DNA from: Paenibacillus baekrokdamisoli
GTDB taxonomy: Bacteria > Bacillota > Bacilli > Paenibacillales > Paenibacillaceae
Direction of reading: 5' to 3'
DNA length: 64,000 bases
Assembly (NCBI RefSeq): GCF_003945345.1
Contig: NZ_AP019308.1
Location: 1,488,001 to 1,552,000 of the forward strand
Shown here: positions 1-8,893 of the stretch, in pieces
How positions within the stretch are numbered: the stretch's first letter is position 1
Layout: each line of letters begins with the position of its first letter
Notes under the pieces: generated by a model
What the model was told of the DNA's origin: nothing
Seen by the model: the letters and a program-made list of their open reading frames with translations, nothing else
The model's database searches: none
Program-made: the position numbers and the translations under genes

Positions 1-1
1 A

Positions 2-1327
2 GGTCAGGAGGGATTGATATTCCGCGATGTTAATTTCCGTGGGGAAAAGGTTGCCGATGCAGAAGCAATTAGTGACTATTTTTACGGACTCCCTCGAACC
101 CAGGCGATTGCCAACCGTCTTCGTCTTGTAGCGGAATGGCTGCTGGAACTGCTGAAGAAACGCGAGGCTGAGACTGCCTATGAAGCTTGGGTAGATGAAG
201 AAATCGAGCTGCTGGATAAAGAAACGTATCTAAAGGCTTACCAAAGCTTAAGACGCAAAACGGGGTATTCGGGAAATTCCTTCGATGACTTTGACCGTGA
301 ACGAGATTTGCTAGCCAACTATGTTGTGCGTGAGGCGTTCAAGCCGCTTCGTTCTCTGGTACGTAAGTTAGGCTTTATTAACATTCGTGCTTGCTTCCGC
401 AAGCTGTTTCTAGATCCGGAGTTTGCACAGGGCTTAGCTGTCGAATGTACAGGTGGATCGGGGCTTCCAGTTGAATGGTCGTCAATAGCGAAGCAAACAC
501 TTGCTCGATTAGATCAGCGTGTTATGGCGTACGAGGATGCGACGCCTTTCCTTTATTTGGTGGAGCGCATTCGCGGTTTCCAGGTAAATAATACCGTACG
601 CCATCTCTTCATTGATGAGGCGCAGGACTATACGGCTTTCCAGTTTGCCTTTCTTATGCGGCTGTTTCCTCGGAGTAGAGTGACAGCGCTTGGTGATTTG
701 AACCAGTCTATTCATGCTCATTCGGTTGGCGGAGCAAGTGGATTCGATGCGTTGAAGGAACGCTTCGATGACAAGCTGACAGAGACGATTATTCTGACAC
801 GAAGTTATCGATCGACCAGACCCATTGTAGAATTTACGAGGTGCTTCATTCCGGGAGGAGGGCTGATTGAGCCATTCAATCGTGATGGAGCTAAGCCTAC
901 CTTGACTGCTTTCACGGATCAGGAGGAACTTCAGCAGGAAGTTGGCAATCGAATTAAGAAGCTCCGCTCAGAAGGCTGTCGCACGGTTGCGGTTATTTGC
1001 AAGACAGCCGCCGAAAGTCTGAATACCTTTAACGCACTAGGAAGTGTCGGTGATTTACGGCTTATCGAGAAGGAAACAAACACCTTTGAGCCTGGAATCG
1101 TCGTTATACCTTCCTATCTCGCAAAAGGTGTGGAATTTGATGCGGTCATCGTTTATGATGCTTCGGCTGATTGCTACGGGCGTGAGAGTGAGCGGCGATT
1201 GTTCTATACGGTATGTACGCGGGCGATGCATGAGCTGCATTTGTACATGGTGGGAACAGCTTGGAGCCCCTTCATTACGGTGGAGGCGATGCAGTTGGCG
1301 CATGTGGAGAATAAACAAGAAGCCTAA
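2..1327 (+). CDS. helD: HelD-like superfamily 1 helicase, C-terminal part (5' truncated by window edge)
   Basis: The reading frame is open from the first bases of the window, so the start and the Walker A half lie upstream. What remains (about 440 residues) has UvrD/HelD-type motifs in order: FIDEAQDY (motif II), LGDLNQSIH (III), TRSYRST (IV), AKGVEFDAVIV (V) and YTVCTRAMHELHLY (VI). In Bacillus, HelD (about 770 residues) is an ATPase that binds RNA polymerase and frees stalled complexes. The sequence supports the superfamily firmly. The HelD assignment rather than another UvrD-like helicase is an inference from the compact C-terminal layout. The apparent TTG start at position 14 is internal. 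Confidence 0.8.
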   Translation, partial: GQEGLIFRDVNFRGEKVADAEAISDYFYGLPRTQAIANRLRLVAEWLLELLKKREAETAYEAWVDEEIELLDKETYLKAYQSLRRKTGYSGNSFDDFDRERDLLANYVVREAFKPLRSLVRKLGFINIRACFRKLFLDPEFAQGLAVECTGGSGLPVEWSSIAKQTLARLDQRVMAYEDATPFLYLVERIRGFQVNNTVRHLFIDEAQDYTAFQFAFLMRLFPRSRVTALGDLNQSIHAHSVGGASGFDALKERFDDKLTETIILTRSYRSTRPIVEFTRCFIPGGGLIEPFNRDGAKPTLTAFTDQEELQQEVGNRIKKLRSEGCRTVAVICKTAAESLNTFNALGSVGDLRLIEKETNTFEPGIVVIPSYLAKGVEFDAVIVYDASADCYGRESERRLFYTVCTRAMHELHLYMVGTAWSPFITVEAMQLAHVENKQEA

Positions 1328-1375
1328 AAGGTCGGTATTCACGAGCAAAATGCAAATGAGAAAGAGGTTACTCCC

Positions 1376-1813
1376 TTGGAATTAGTCAAAATTACTACTG
1401 AAGATCTACTTAAAGAAGCGCTAGCGATCCGTAATGAGGTATTCGTTGTTGAACAGGGTGTACCTGAAGAACTTGAATATGATGAATTCGATGTTTCGCC
1501 TCATGCCTGTCATCATTTTGTGCTGCAAGAGAATGGGAAAACGATTGCGGCTGGAAGATGGCGGGAATATGAGCCAGGCATTGTCAAGTATCAACGGATT
1601 GTCGTAGCTAAGTCCTCCCGGGGACGAGGGATTGGGAAGCTGCTGCTGCTTGGCATGGAGCAGGACGCGAAGAAGCTTGGCTACCATTCAGGCGTGCTGG
1701 ATGCACAATGCTCTGCTGAAGCATTTTATCAGAAATTGGGATATGGCACGGAATCGACGGAGCCTTTCCTGGATGCCAATATTTTGCATGTGAGAATGAG
1801 TAAGAAACTGTAG
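1376..1813 (+). CDS. GNAT family N-acetyltransferase (YjcF/ElaA-like)
   Basis: A 145-residue protein starting at TTG, with an AAAGAGG ribosome site about 10 bases upstream. The acetyl-CoA binding signature is clear: RIVVAKSSRGRGIGKLLL around residues 73-90, preceded by RNEVFVVEQGVPEELEYD, typical of the YjcF/ElaA branch. This branch is a single-domain enzyme that transfers acetyl groups to small amines or protein N termini; the substrate is not predictable here. It sits about 50 bases behind the helicase and is closed by a strong terminator. Length is normal. Confidence 0.85.
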   Translation: MELVKITTEDLLKEALAIRNEVFVVEQGVPEELEYDEFDVSPHACHHFVLQENGKTIAAGRWREYEPGIVKYQRIVVAKSSRGRGIGKLLLLGMEQDAKKLGYHSGVLDAQCSAEAFYQKLGYGTESTEPFLDANILHVRMSKKL

Positions 1814-1862
1814 TGGCTCTGATGAATGGATAGTAACCAGGCTATGACTGAGTATATCTAAT

Positions 1863-1897
1863 AAAAGAGACGCTCTCATCATGGAGCGTCTCTTTTT
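1863..1897 (+). terminator. Rho-independent terminator after the GNAT gene
   Basis: A perfect 9-bp stem (GAGACGCTC / GAGCGTCTC) with an 8-base loop is followed by TTTTT. An A-run on the left side also makes it usable from the minus strand. Confidence 0.9.
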
Positions 1898-1973
1898 CCA
1901 TGGCTTGTGAGCGATAATAGATTCCATCAGGATACAATGAAGAGCATGTACGCATAGACAGAAAGGACGTCCT

Positions 1974-2594
1974 ATGAAAATCTTACTATTAGGTGCAACA
2001 GGTCGAGTTGGAAGTGAAATCGCCGCTCATGCTCGAAGTGAGGGACATTCGCTTACCGTGTTAGTTCGTCATCCAGAAAAGATCGAGAACAGAGATGAAA
2101 GCATAACCATCGTTCAGGGTAATGTATTAAATCAGCTAGATATTAGTCAAGTGATGCTCGGTAATGAGGTTGTTATTTGCGCACTAGGCACGGATGGAGA
2201 TACAACGCTATCAGACTGTATGCCGCTCATTGTTGAGGCAATGAACAACCATGGGATTAAACGAATCATTACCATTGGAACGGCTGGAATACTGAATAGT
2301 AAAACAAACCAAGGGTTACTTCGCTATCAATCGAGTGAAAGCAAACGTCGTACAACAAGGGCAGCAGAGGAGCACCATAAGGCGTATTTAATACTAAAGC
2401 AATCGGATCTGGAATGGACAATTGTGTGTCCGACCTATCTGCCCCTAGGAGAAGCTGTTGGAACGTACCGTGTTGAGCGCGATTATTTGCCGGATGGAGG
2501 GACAGAAATATCTGTTTATGATACGGCAGCATTCGCCTATCACCAACTGAAGAGTAGGGAGTATATGAGGTCACGTGTTGGAATTGCCTACTAG
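1974..2594 (+). CDS. NAD(P)H-binding atypical SDR protein (NmrA/YwnB-like)
   Basis: A 206-residue protein with an N-terminal dinucleotide-binding motif LLLGATGRVGSEIA (residues 4-17), an NVL segment at the end of the third strand and ICALGTDGD. It fits the short atypical SDR group with one Rossmann domain, whose members act as NAD(P)H sensors, flavin reductases or epimerases. No YxxxK active site is evident. AGAAAGGACGTCCT precedes the ATG and includes a good ribosome site. It is monocistronic, preceded by a terminator and followed by a MITE-like element. Confidence 0.8.
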   Translation: MKILLLGATGRVGSEIAAHARSEGHSLTVLVRHPEKIENRDESITIVQGNVLNQLDISQVMLGNEVVICALGTDGDTTLSDCMPLIVEAMNNHGIKRIITIGTAGILNSKTNQGLLRYQSSESKRRTTRAAEEHHKAYLILKQSDLEWTIVCPTYLPLGEAVGTYRVERDYLPDGGTEISVYDTAAFAYHQLKSREYMRSRVGIAY

Positions 2595-2660
2595 CTCAGT
2601 GAGTTCCATTATTAATATTCAATCATTAAACAGTAATTTGAAGCTGCAGTTTGGTTACAG

Positions 2661-2822
2661 GGGCTGTCCCAAAGGGTAAACCTGAGTGAGACAATCCCAT
2701 GATATGTGCAAAAGAACCTTCAAAACCACTATGTAAGTGGAATCTGAAGGTTCTATTTTACCCAAATATTACGTGAAAAGTGGGGGCTGCATTTTCCGGA
2801 AATGACTTTTGGGAAAGCCCCT
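2661..2822 (+). repeat. 162-bp MITE-like element, copy 1
   Basis: The element is bounded by imperfect terminal inverted repeats (GGGGCTGTCCCAAA left, TTTTGGGAAAGCCCC right). An equally long, roughly 85% identical copy lies in reverse orientation at 46883-47044, and a left half lies at 19039-19141. The core holds a long hairpin (AGAACCTTC ... GAAGGTTCT with an inner CCACT/AGTGG) followed by ATTTT. The hairpin can serve as a terminator between the convergent genes on either side. The ends resemble those of IS1182-type insertion sequences, but no transposase is present. No clear target duplication was found. Confidence 0.75.
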
Positions 2823-2834
2823 TTCCGTTTCTTT

Positions 2835-3635
2835 TTAGGATTTTTCTTCCTTCTGTATTTTCGCAGGGTTGTTGATTTTGTAGGGTACTGGATGCTTAGT
2901 TAGCTTCTTCACAACGATTTTGCCTTCAAAGGAGATCGTATCACCGATTTCCAATTCATATTTCTTGAGCGTTGCACTGTGACTGGACCAGGCTGTGCCG
3001 ACTTGGATTTCGGGATCTGCTATCGAAACAGCATCATAGATGACGACTTCGTCTTCTGTATCCGAGAAATTGTTCGGCACTGTAGTGAATTCTATTACAG
3101 TTGCAGTCATTTTGACTTTTCCTTCAGGAAGCTCAAGTTTTTGTGCTTTTCCTTTTTTCGCTTTCCCTTTGGGAGGCTCCTTGATTGCGGGCTCTTCTAT
3201 TAAAGCTTCATCAGAAGTCTGTGCTTGAACTGAAGTCTGTGATTCTTCTCTTTCTTCTTCTTGGAATATTTCAAGCGCTGCTTCTGCAGTATCGACCGTT
3301 TCAACTGCTTCAACTGCTTCAACTGCTTCAACTGCTTCAACTGCTTCAACTGCAGCCGCAGTAAGCTTCTGGCTGTAGTTGGATGCCTGCATCTCTTTTA
3401 GATAAGAGGGGTGGATGCAATGCTGTTGATTGTCAAATTCGATGACTGCGGTCATAGCATCCACATAACCGATAATCGTGCAGGCGAGATTCATACCGTT
3501 TCCTTTGTAGGAAAAGGCTTTTATTTTCGTTGCTTTCTCGGAAATTAGATTCCATTCCTGACATTTTTCAATCTGCTCTGCTTCGTTTTCGAAAGAAGTA
3601 TATGTTGTGGGCTTTATAATGAATGCATGTACCAT
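2835..3635 (-). CDS. Hypothetical acidic protein with internal AVE repeat
   Basis: A 266-residue protein I do not recognise. The ATG is preceded by a GGCGGAG site. Residues 1-85 form a small folded region ending in HPSYLKEM. Residues 95-160 form a low-complexity acidic and Pro/Lys linker containing about six tandem Glu-Ala-Val units. Residues 170-260 look like an all-beta, possibly OB-like domain (GKVKMTATVIEF ... LEIGDTISFEGKIVVKKL). No signal peptide or membrane helix is present. The linker is encoded by a 9-bp tandem repeat, so length variation would stay in frame. It is transcribed convergently with the gene upstream, across the MITE-like element. Confidence 0.6.
   Translation of the reverse strand: MVHAFIIKPTTYTSFENEAEQIEKCQEWNLISEKATKIKAFSYKGNGMNLACTIIGYVDAMTAVIEFDNQQHCIHPSYLKEMQASNYSQKLTAAAVEAVEAVEAVEAVEAVETVDTAEAALEIFQEEEREESQTSVQAQTSDEALIEEPAIKEPPKGKAKKGKAQKLELPEGKVKMTATVIEFTTVPNNFSDTEDEVVIYDAVSIADPEIQVGTAWSSHSATLKKYELEIGDTISFEGKIVVKKLTKHPVPYKINNPAKIQKEEKS
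3302..3352. repeat. 9-bp tandem repeat (CAACTGCTT, nearly 6 units) inside the coding region
   Basis: Five perfect 9-bp units and a partial sixth encode Glu-Ala-Val on the minus strand. The unit length is a multiple of three, so slippage would change linker length without a frameshift. Confidence 0.9.
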
Positions 3636-3847
3636 ATTTTCTCCGCCTTTTTAAGTTTATTCTAAGCTATCTTATCATTTTTTCGGTTTGTTTGCTTCAT
3701 GCTTTGCAGATAGAACTGAGGCAAAGATTCGCTTGCTAAATACTTGCCTAATGGAGACCCTCAAAGAGGGTTTTCAGCGTATTTCCACGAATACTCATGA
3801 TAGGTTGTAAATACAGAAATTGATATTTTTTTGAGAAGGGGATCGCC

Positions 3848-4591
3848 TTGATAAAAATCGTATTGATTCGTCACGGACAGAGTGTGTGGAATGTTGAGAA
3901 TAGGTTTACAGGCTGGACAGATGTAGATTTATCGGAAAATGGCCTTGTAGAGGCGCATCATGCGGGGACCATTTTAAAGAAAAATGGGTATTCCTTTGAT
4001 ATCGCCTTCACTTCCGTTCTTAAACGAGCGATACGAACATTATGGACGATTCTACAAGAGATGGATCTAATGTGGATTCCCGTTTATAAGTCATGGTCAT
4101 TAAATGAGCGTCACTATGGGGCGCTGCAAGGGTTGAATAAAGCGGAGACGGCTGCCAAATATGGAGAAGAGCAGGTGCTTCTATGGAGAAGATCTGTAGA
4201 TATTAGGCCGCCAGCTCTTGATAAGAATGATCCAAGATACGAGGCATCAAGCCCGCGATATCAGTCACTAAAGGAAGAGGAATTTCCACTTACAGAAAAT
4301 CTAGAGGATGCAGAAGCAAGAGTATTGAAATATTGGGACGATAAGATCGTACCTGCTCTTAAAGAGGGTCAGAAGGTGATCATTGCTGCTCATGGCAATT
4401 CGATAAGAGCGCTTATTCAATACTTAGATAATGTATCAGCGGATGGGATCGTGAACCTGAATATCCCTACTGGTATCCCGCTTGTTTATGAATTAGATGA
4501 TGATCTAAAGCCCATCAGGCATTATTATCTGGGAATGGGTGGCGAAGTGACGGAGGAAATTCTTCCTAATGAGCAGCAAAAAGAAAAATAG
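3848..4591 (+). CDS. gpmA: 2,3-bisphosphoglycerate-dependent phosphoglycerate mutase
   Basis: It interconverts 3- and 2-phosphoglycerate in glycolysis. The 247-residue length is normal for the family. The N-terminal RHGQSVWN carries the phospho-accepting His at residue 9; [13 protein letters not shown] and [12 protein letters not shown] bind substrate, and the second catalytic His lies in [11 protein letters not shown] near residue 182. The start is TTG with AAGGGGAT just upstream. The gene is monocistronic with a terminator behind it. Spore formers normally rely on the cofactor-independent enzyme GpmI, so this is probably a second isozyme; GpmI was not seen in this window. Confidence 0.92.
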   Translation: MIKIVLIRHGQSVWNVENRFTGWTDVDLSENGLVEAHHAGTILKKNGYSFDIAFTSVLKRAIRTLWTILQEMDLMWIPVYKSWSLNERHYGALQGLNKAETAAKYGEEQVLLWRRSVDIRPPALDKNDPRYEASSPRYQSLKEEEFPLTENLEDAEARVLKYWDDKIVPALKEGQKVIIAAHGNSIRALIQYLDNVSADGIVNLNIPTGIPLVYELDDDLKPIRHYYLGMGGEVTEEILPNEQQKEK

Positions 4592-4621
4592 GTCAACATT
4601 ATTCATTGTGATCGTAGTAAT

Positions 4622-4651
4622 AAGCCGCCATCCTGGGATGGGGCTTTTTTT
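4622..4651 (+). terminator. Terminator after gpmA
   Basis: An imperfect stem AAGCC-CCATCC / GGATGG-GGCTT with a short loop runs straight into a T tract. Confidence 0.8.
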
Positions 4652-4768
4652 AGTTGTAGAGAACATTAGCAATCCATATGTTTCGTAATCATTGTCCTCA
4701 TTGTCCCCCGACAAACAATCTCTATTTCCATTGCGCTTTGAATAGGCTTAATGGAGGAGAGTGGAACA

Positions 4769-6430
4769 ATGACGAGAAAGAAGATGGGGTTGTTGGTCGG
4801 GCTAGTATTCGCAGCAGGCTGTTCCGGGGGAGGAAACATAGACTTGGATAAGTCTAAAGAATCCGAAGTTAACGGCTCTTACTATGCGATCGCAAGTCAG
4901 ATAAACGATGTGAAATCCTTGCCGCAAAAGGAAACGAATGATAGTGGTATCCAAGTTATACAACCCGATGTGAAGCTGTGGCATTCATTGAAAGCAACAA
5001 AAAATACAAACCACATCACCTCTGAAACAAAAGGAATGATAACACCGCAGCTCTTTCCAGAGCGCTATACGGAAATCGAAGGCGTCTTAACCTTTAGGGG
5101 GAATAATTTGAGAGATGCACCTGCTTACGGCACGAGAGCGATTACAGAAAAGAAAATAGATAAGGTCTGGTCATTTCGCACCAAAAGCAGTTCTTGGGGC
5201 GGGGGAGCCGGATGGACCGGACAGCCTGCAATCGTTAAATGGAATTCTGCAGTTCAAAAGGTAATGAATCTCAAAGAAGAATTCGCTGCTAAGAAAGGCT
5301 TTGTGGAAACGATATACGCCTCTTTGGATGGAAATGTGTATTTCTTTGATTTGGAAAGCGGTAAGGAAAGTAGAAAACCAATCCAAATCGGAAATCCGAT
5401 CAAAGGAAGTGTGTCGGTGGACGCAAGAGGATACCCTTTGTTATACGTCGGTCAAGGGATTCCGGAGAAGCATGAGATTGGTTTTGGTTTATACAGTTTG
5501 ATAGACGGGACAAGGCTTTATGAGCAGAAGGGCATCGATGATTTTGCTAATCGCAAATGGGGGGCTTTTGATTCTTCAGCCTTGTTTAACAGGGAAGCGG
5601 ATACCCTAGTCGTAGGAGGCGAGAATGGGTTGTTCTATTCCTTGAAACTCAATACAAGCTTTGATATGAATCGCAAGACGTTGTCTATAAAGCCACAAGC
5701 TGCAAAATACAAATATGTCATTGATAAGAAAACGGGCAGTCCATACAATGGAATCGAGAATTCCGCAGCCGTCTATAAGAACTTGGCTTATTTCAGCGAC
5801 AATATGGGCGCGATTCAGTGCGTGGATTTACTTACTTTAGAACCCGTCTGGGCGCTCCCTCATACCGATGATACAGATGCTTCACTTGTGCTGGATATCG
5901 AAGGGGATAACCCATTTATATACACGGGTACAGAAGTTGATAAGCAGGGGGATCATGGAAATGCTCTCCTCCGCAAAATAGATGGATTAACGGGGAAAAC
6001 AATCTGGCAGTTGAAATATCCGGCACTCACCATAAGAGGTGACCATCCCGTTAATGGAGGTCTGCTTGCGACACCTGTCAAAGGTAAAAGACAAATCAGT
6101 GATTTGATGATTTTTACAATTGCGAGGGTTAAGAAACTAAATGCAGGTCTTATGGTCGCTATCAATAAAGCAACAGGAAAAGAGGTATGGAGATGGGAGA
6201 TGCCTAATTATGCCTGGTCATCTCCAGTTGATCTATACGACCAATCGGGGAAAGCCTATCTAATACAAGCGGACTCCATTGGAAATGTCCATTTATTGGA
6301 CGGGAAAACAGGGGAAGTCGTACACACAATAAACTTAGGTGCAAACGTGGAAGCTTCACCTGCTGTCTATAATGACAGAATCGTCGTAGCTACTCGAGGT
6401 GGAATTATTTATTGTCTGAAAGTCAAATGA
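4769..6430 (+). CDS. PQQ-type beta-propeller lipoprotein
   Basis: A 553-residue exported lipoprotein. The ATG at 4769 is preferred over 4751 because GGAGGAGA lies between them at good spacing and the product then begins MTRKKMGLLVGLVFAAGC, a signal peptide with a lipobox (Cys about residue 18). The mature part has repeated propeller blades of the PQQ/Trp-docking kind: SLDGNVYFFDLESGKE, KIDGLTGKTIWQLKYP, AINKATGKEVWRWEMP and LLDGKTGEVVHTI. Such proteins act as extracytoplasmic scaffolds or sensors. No quinoprotein dehydrogenase residues are evident, so an enzymatic role is not claimed. Confidence 0.8.
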   Translation: MTRKKMGLLVGLVFAAGCSGGGNIDLDKSKESEVNGSYYAIASQINDVKSLPQKETNDSGIQVIQPDVKLWHSLKATKNTNHITSETKGMITPQLFPERYTEIEGVLTFRGNNLRDAPAYGTRAITEKKIDKVWSFRTKSSSWGGGAGWTGQPAIVKWNSAVQKVMNLKEEFAAKKGFVETIYASLDGNVYFFDLESGKESRKPIQIGNPIKGSVSVDARGYPLLYVGQGIPEKHEIGFGLYSLIDGTRLYEQKGIDDFANRKWGAFDSSALFNREADTLVVGGENGLFYSLKLNTSFDMNRKTLSIKPQAAKYKYVIDKKTGSPYNGIENSAAVYKNLAYFSDNMGAIQCVDLLTLEPVWALPHTDDTDASLVLDIEGDNPFIYTGTEVDKQGDHGNALLRKIDGLTGKTIWQLKYPALTIRGDHPVNGGLLATPVKGKRQISDLMIFTIARVKKLNAGLMVAINKATGKEVWRWEMPNYAWSSPVDLYDQSGKAYLIQADSIGNVHLLDGKTGEVVHTINLGANVEASPAVYNDRIVVATRGGIIYCLKVK

Positions 6431-6494
6431 TTGGGCTGCGGCGTGGAAGGGTATACAGGTAACATAGCCTTTCAATCGAAGGAGGAATACATAA

Positions 6495-6845
6495 ATGTCG
6501 GAGTACAATCATGTCGTGCATAAAGACGGAGAATTAGAACCAGGTAAAATCAATCAGACGTTAGACAGAATGAATCCCGCAATAAAGGATGAGATTCTTG
6601 AGAATTTCGATGCGTTCAAGGGCTTTCTTGCCAAACGCATTGAGCTTGCTGAGAACTTTGGATTAAATGAGGAACAGCTGGCAGTGGTAGCTCAGAAGGT
6701 TGCAGGATACTTGGCGAAGCACGAAGAACCTCGTAACCGCGAGGAAAAGCTGCTTCAGGAGCTATGGAAAGTCGGCAACGAGGATCAGCAGCATCATCTG
6801 TCCCATATGCTTGTGAAGCTAGCCCAGTCTGGTCCATTAAACTGA
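6495..6845 (+). CDS. DUF3243 family protein
   Basis: A 116-residue soluble helical protein with a strong AAGGAGG site ahead of the ATG. The region DEILENFDAFKGFLAKRIELAENFGLNEEQL is characteristic of DUF3243 (YmfJ in Bacillus), a small protein of unknown role. It is somewhat longer than the Bacillus form because of an extra C-terminal stretch rich in Glu, His and Leu. It lies 64 bases behind the lipoprotein and is followed by a strong terminator. Confidence 0.8.
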   Translation: MSEYNHVVHKDGELEPGKINQTLDRMNPAIKDEILENFDAFKGFLAKRIELAENFGLNEEQLAVVAQKVAGYLAKHEEPRNREEKLLQELWKVGNEDQQHHLSHMLVKLAQSGPLN

Positions 6846-6852
6846 AGAGGGC

Positions 6853-6898
6853 AAAAAGGTCATTGCTGGGCATAATCCGCCCTGCAATGACCTTTTTT
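6853..6898 (+). terminator. Terminator after the DUF3243 gene
   Basis: A perfect stem AAAAAGGTCATTGC / GCAATGACCTTTTT, with a 17-base loop, ends in a T tract. It can act in both directions. Confidence 0.9.
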
Positions 6899-6900
6899 CT

Positions 6901-6997
6901 AAATATAAGAAAGTAAAGTTTCCTCTATACTTTGCTTATATTTCAGAGGGAAGAAAATTGCTTCGCCGCTAAGGACGGCGTTAGCCGTTTCTTCTTG
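6901..6997 (+). repeat. Two-hairpin dispersed repeat, copy 1
   Basis: One of three near-identical elements (also 21753-21850 and 47058-47155). The first hairpin is built from AAATATAAG...CTTATATTT. The second is built from GAAGAAA...TTTCTTC enclosing a GC-rich GCCG...CGGC stem. The loop of the first hairpin (TTTCCTC) is complementary to the linker GAGGGAA before the second. This copy lies between the 3' ends of the DUF3243 gene and tdk. Confidence 0.85.
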
Positions 6998-7006
6998 TAC
7001 GCTGCG

Positions 7007-7612
7007 TTAATCAGTCGTTGTCTCCACATCTCGAAAAGCTTGATAGTAACAGCGCCGGCATACCGGTTTATAGTCTTCATTGCCGCCGATCTGAATCTGA
7101 TCGCCTGTATTGACAGGCTCTCCATCAAGGAATCGGATCACCATCGTTGCCTTACGATCGCAATTCCAACATATTGTTTTTATTTCTTCTATTTTGTCCG
7201 CTTGTACCAATAGATTATAACTGCCTTCAAATAGCTGATTCTGAAAATCGTTCTTCAGTCCGAATGCCATTACAGGAATGTTCAGTTCATCTACAACCCG
7301 AGTCAATGCCAGAATGTGGTGCTTCTTAAGGAATTGTGCCTCGTCAATCAACACACAGTTAATTCGTTTGGTTCCAGGTAAAGTTAAGTAGGATTGTACG
7401 CTTTCGTAAAGATCGGTATCCTCATTTATTGGAATCGCAGCTCTTTCGAACCCTACACGGGAGCCTACCAGCTCTGCGCCGTCTCTTGCACTAAATGATG
7501 GCGAAAAAATGAGTACCTGCTTACCCTGCTCCTCATAATTATGAGCGACTTTGATAATTTCAAATGATTTACCGCTGTTCATTGTTCCGTACTTATAGTA
7601 AAGCTGTGCCAA
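7007..7612 (-). CDS. tdk: Thymidine kinase
   Basis: It phosphorylates thymidine and deoxyuridine with ATP for salvage. I start it at the TTG at 7612, because GGAGGAG sits 6 bases upstream and overlaps the alternative ATG at 7627; the product then begins [16 protein letters not shown], as in the family. The P-loop is GTMNSGKS, the Walker B-like motif is VLIDEAQFL, and the zinc site is CWNC ... CRRC. Length (201) is normal for type II enzymes. It lies next to the deo operon but is transcribed the other way. Confidence 0.92.
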   Translation of the reverse strand: MAQLYYKYGTMNSGKSFEIIKVAHNYEEQGKQVLIFSPSFSARDGAELVGSRVGFERAAIPINEDTDLYESVQSYLTLPGTKRINCVLIDEAQFLKKHHILALTRVVDELNIPVMAFGLKNDFQNQLFEGSYNLLVQADKIEEIKTICWNCDRKATMVIRFLDGEPVNTGDQIQIGGNEDYKPVCRRCYYQAFRDVETTTD

Positions 7613-7789
7613 TTGAATCTCCTCCATATATCGCGTTCATCGATGTCTATGTGAACTAAATAGCCTTCTCTTATTTGAGCATATTTGCTCTTCTGTGACA
7701 AGGAAAGAGAATCAGGATTTTAGTTTCATAGATAAGAATGTATAATAAATAGAAAATGATATCAATAATAAGAAGTGAGTTGGAATATA

Positions 7790-8725
7790 ATGGATAATGA
7801 CAAGCAGCACTTAAGCATTGAAGCAGCTAAGCTTTATTATCAATTCGATTATAGTCAACAAGAGATTGCTACTCAATTAGGCGTGTCCAGACCAACCGTT
7901 TCCAGACTGCTTCAGCATGCGAAAGAAAAAGGGTATGTAAGAATTCAAATCATCGATCCTCGCGAAGACTTAGATATATTAGCGAATGAGTTGAAGCTCA
8001 AATATGAATTAGATACGGTTTTATTATGCTATTCTCCTCTCAATGAGTATGAAGAGATAAAGAAGCATATTAGCAAAAAAGCGGCTGAATATATCCACGA
8101 TACCGTTCAGGATGGAGACATTATCGGTGTGACTTGGGGTACAACGATGCACGCTGTAGCGCTTCATTTACAACCGAAACCTGTAAGGGGAGTGGAGGTT
8201 GTCCAATTAAAGGGAGGCGTAAGTCATTCTCGTGTGAATACGTATGCCGCGGAAATTGTGAACTTATTTGCCGAGGTCTTTCACACCGCTGCACGTTATC
8301 TGCCGCTGCCTGTTATCTTTGATAGTGTTGCGGTGAAGGAAATGGTCGAAGAGGACCGTCATATCAGAAGTATTATAGAACTTGGCAAGCAAGCAAACGT
8401 AGCTGTCTTTACGGTTGGAACGGTTAAAGAAGACGCCCTGCTATTTCGTCTAGGCTACTTTAGTAAAGACGAGCAGGACATTCTTCGACATTCAGGAGTA
8501 GGCGATATTTGCTCACGGTTCTTTGATGCAGAAGGTAAGATATGCAGTGAAGCGATCAATAACCGAACGGTCGGCATTGATCTCCCCGATTTAAGTAAAA
8601 AGGAAAAGGCAATTCTTGTAGCAGGGGGTCAGCGCAAAATCGAGGCCATCGAAGCTGCTCTGAAAGGGAAATATGCGAATATTTTAGTTACTGATCAGTT
8701 TACTGCACAAGCATTATTACGATAA
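7790..8725 (+). CDS. deoR: DeoR, deoxyribonucleoside-responsive SorC-family repressor
   Basis: It represses the deoxynucleoside catabolic operon and is released by deoxyribose 5-phosphate in Bacillus. The ATG at 7790 gives MDNDKQHLSIEAAKLYYQ, matching known homologues; the GTG at 7775 would add five residues. The HTH is at residues 22-45 (YSQQEIATQLGVSRPTVSRL) and a sugar-phosphate-binding domain fills the rest, including GVTWGTTM, VVQLKGGVSHSRVNTY and GDICSRFFD. At 311 residues it is full length. A terminator separates it from deoC, so the structural genes use their own promoter. Confidence 0.93.
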   Translation: MDNDKQHLSIEAAKLYYQFDYSQQEIATQLGVSRPTVSRLLQHAKEKGYVRIQIIDPREDLDILANELKLKYELDTVLLCYSPLNEYEEIKKHISKKAAEYIHDTVQDGDIIGVTWGTTMHAVALHLQPKPVRGVEVVQLKGGVSHSRVNTYAAEIVNLFAEVFHTAARYLPLPVIFDSVAVKEMVEEDRHIRSIIELGKQANVAVFTVGTVKEDALLFRLGYFSKDEQDILRHSGVGDICSRFFDAEGKICSEAINNRTVGIDLPDLSKKEKAILVAGGQRKIEAIEAALKGKYANILVTDQFTAQALLR

Positions 8726-8730
8726 GTGAA

Positions 8731-8777
8731 GAGGCTGCACCCAAGGTCTAAGTTAGACTCGGGGTGCAGCCTCTTTG
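8731..8777 (+). terminator. Terminator between deoR and deoC
   Basis: A 12-bp stem GAGGCTGCACCC / GGGGTGCAGCCTC with an inner AGTCTAA-type helix ends in TTTGTTT. Confidence 0.88.
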
Positions 8778-8803
8778 TTTATAGAACGAATCAAATACAG
8801 GGT

Positions 8804-8855
8804 TTGAACAAAATTTCATATGAATATTTACATATGTTCAGGCGCATGCTATCAT
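8804..8855 (+). promoter_or_regulatory. deoC promoter with candidate DeoR operator
   Basis: TTTACA (8827-8832) and TATCAT (8850-8855) are 17 bases apart. Around and upstream of the -35 lies an inverted pair TTGAAC ... TGTTCA (8804-8809 and 8835-8840) with a central palindrome TTCATATGAA. In Bacillus subtilis, DeoR binds a palindrome plus a half-site repeat just upstream of the dra (deoC) promoter, and the arrangement here is similar. Binding is inferred. Confidence 0.6.
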
Positions 8856-8893
8856 AAGTATGTAAGTCAGGAATCGCATAAAAGGATGGTGGA

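Noticed and set aside
2654..2830. Target-site duplications flanking the MITE-like copies
   Set aside because: Flanking bases on the two sides (TTACA/TTTCC and AAGTA/TCTTC) do not match, so no duplication can be claimed.
6932..7213. Plus-strand frame covering the repeat and the 3' end of tdk
   Set aside because: It is a shadow of tdk and of the dispersed repeat.
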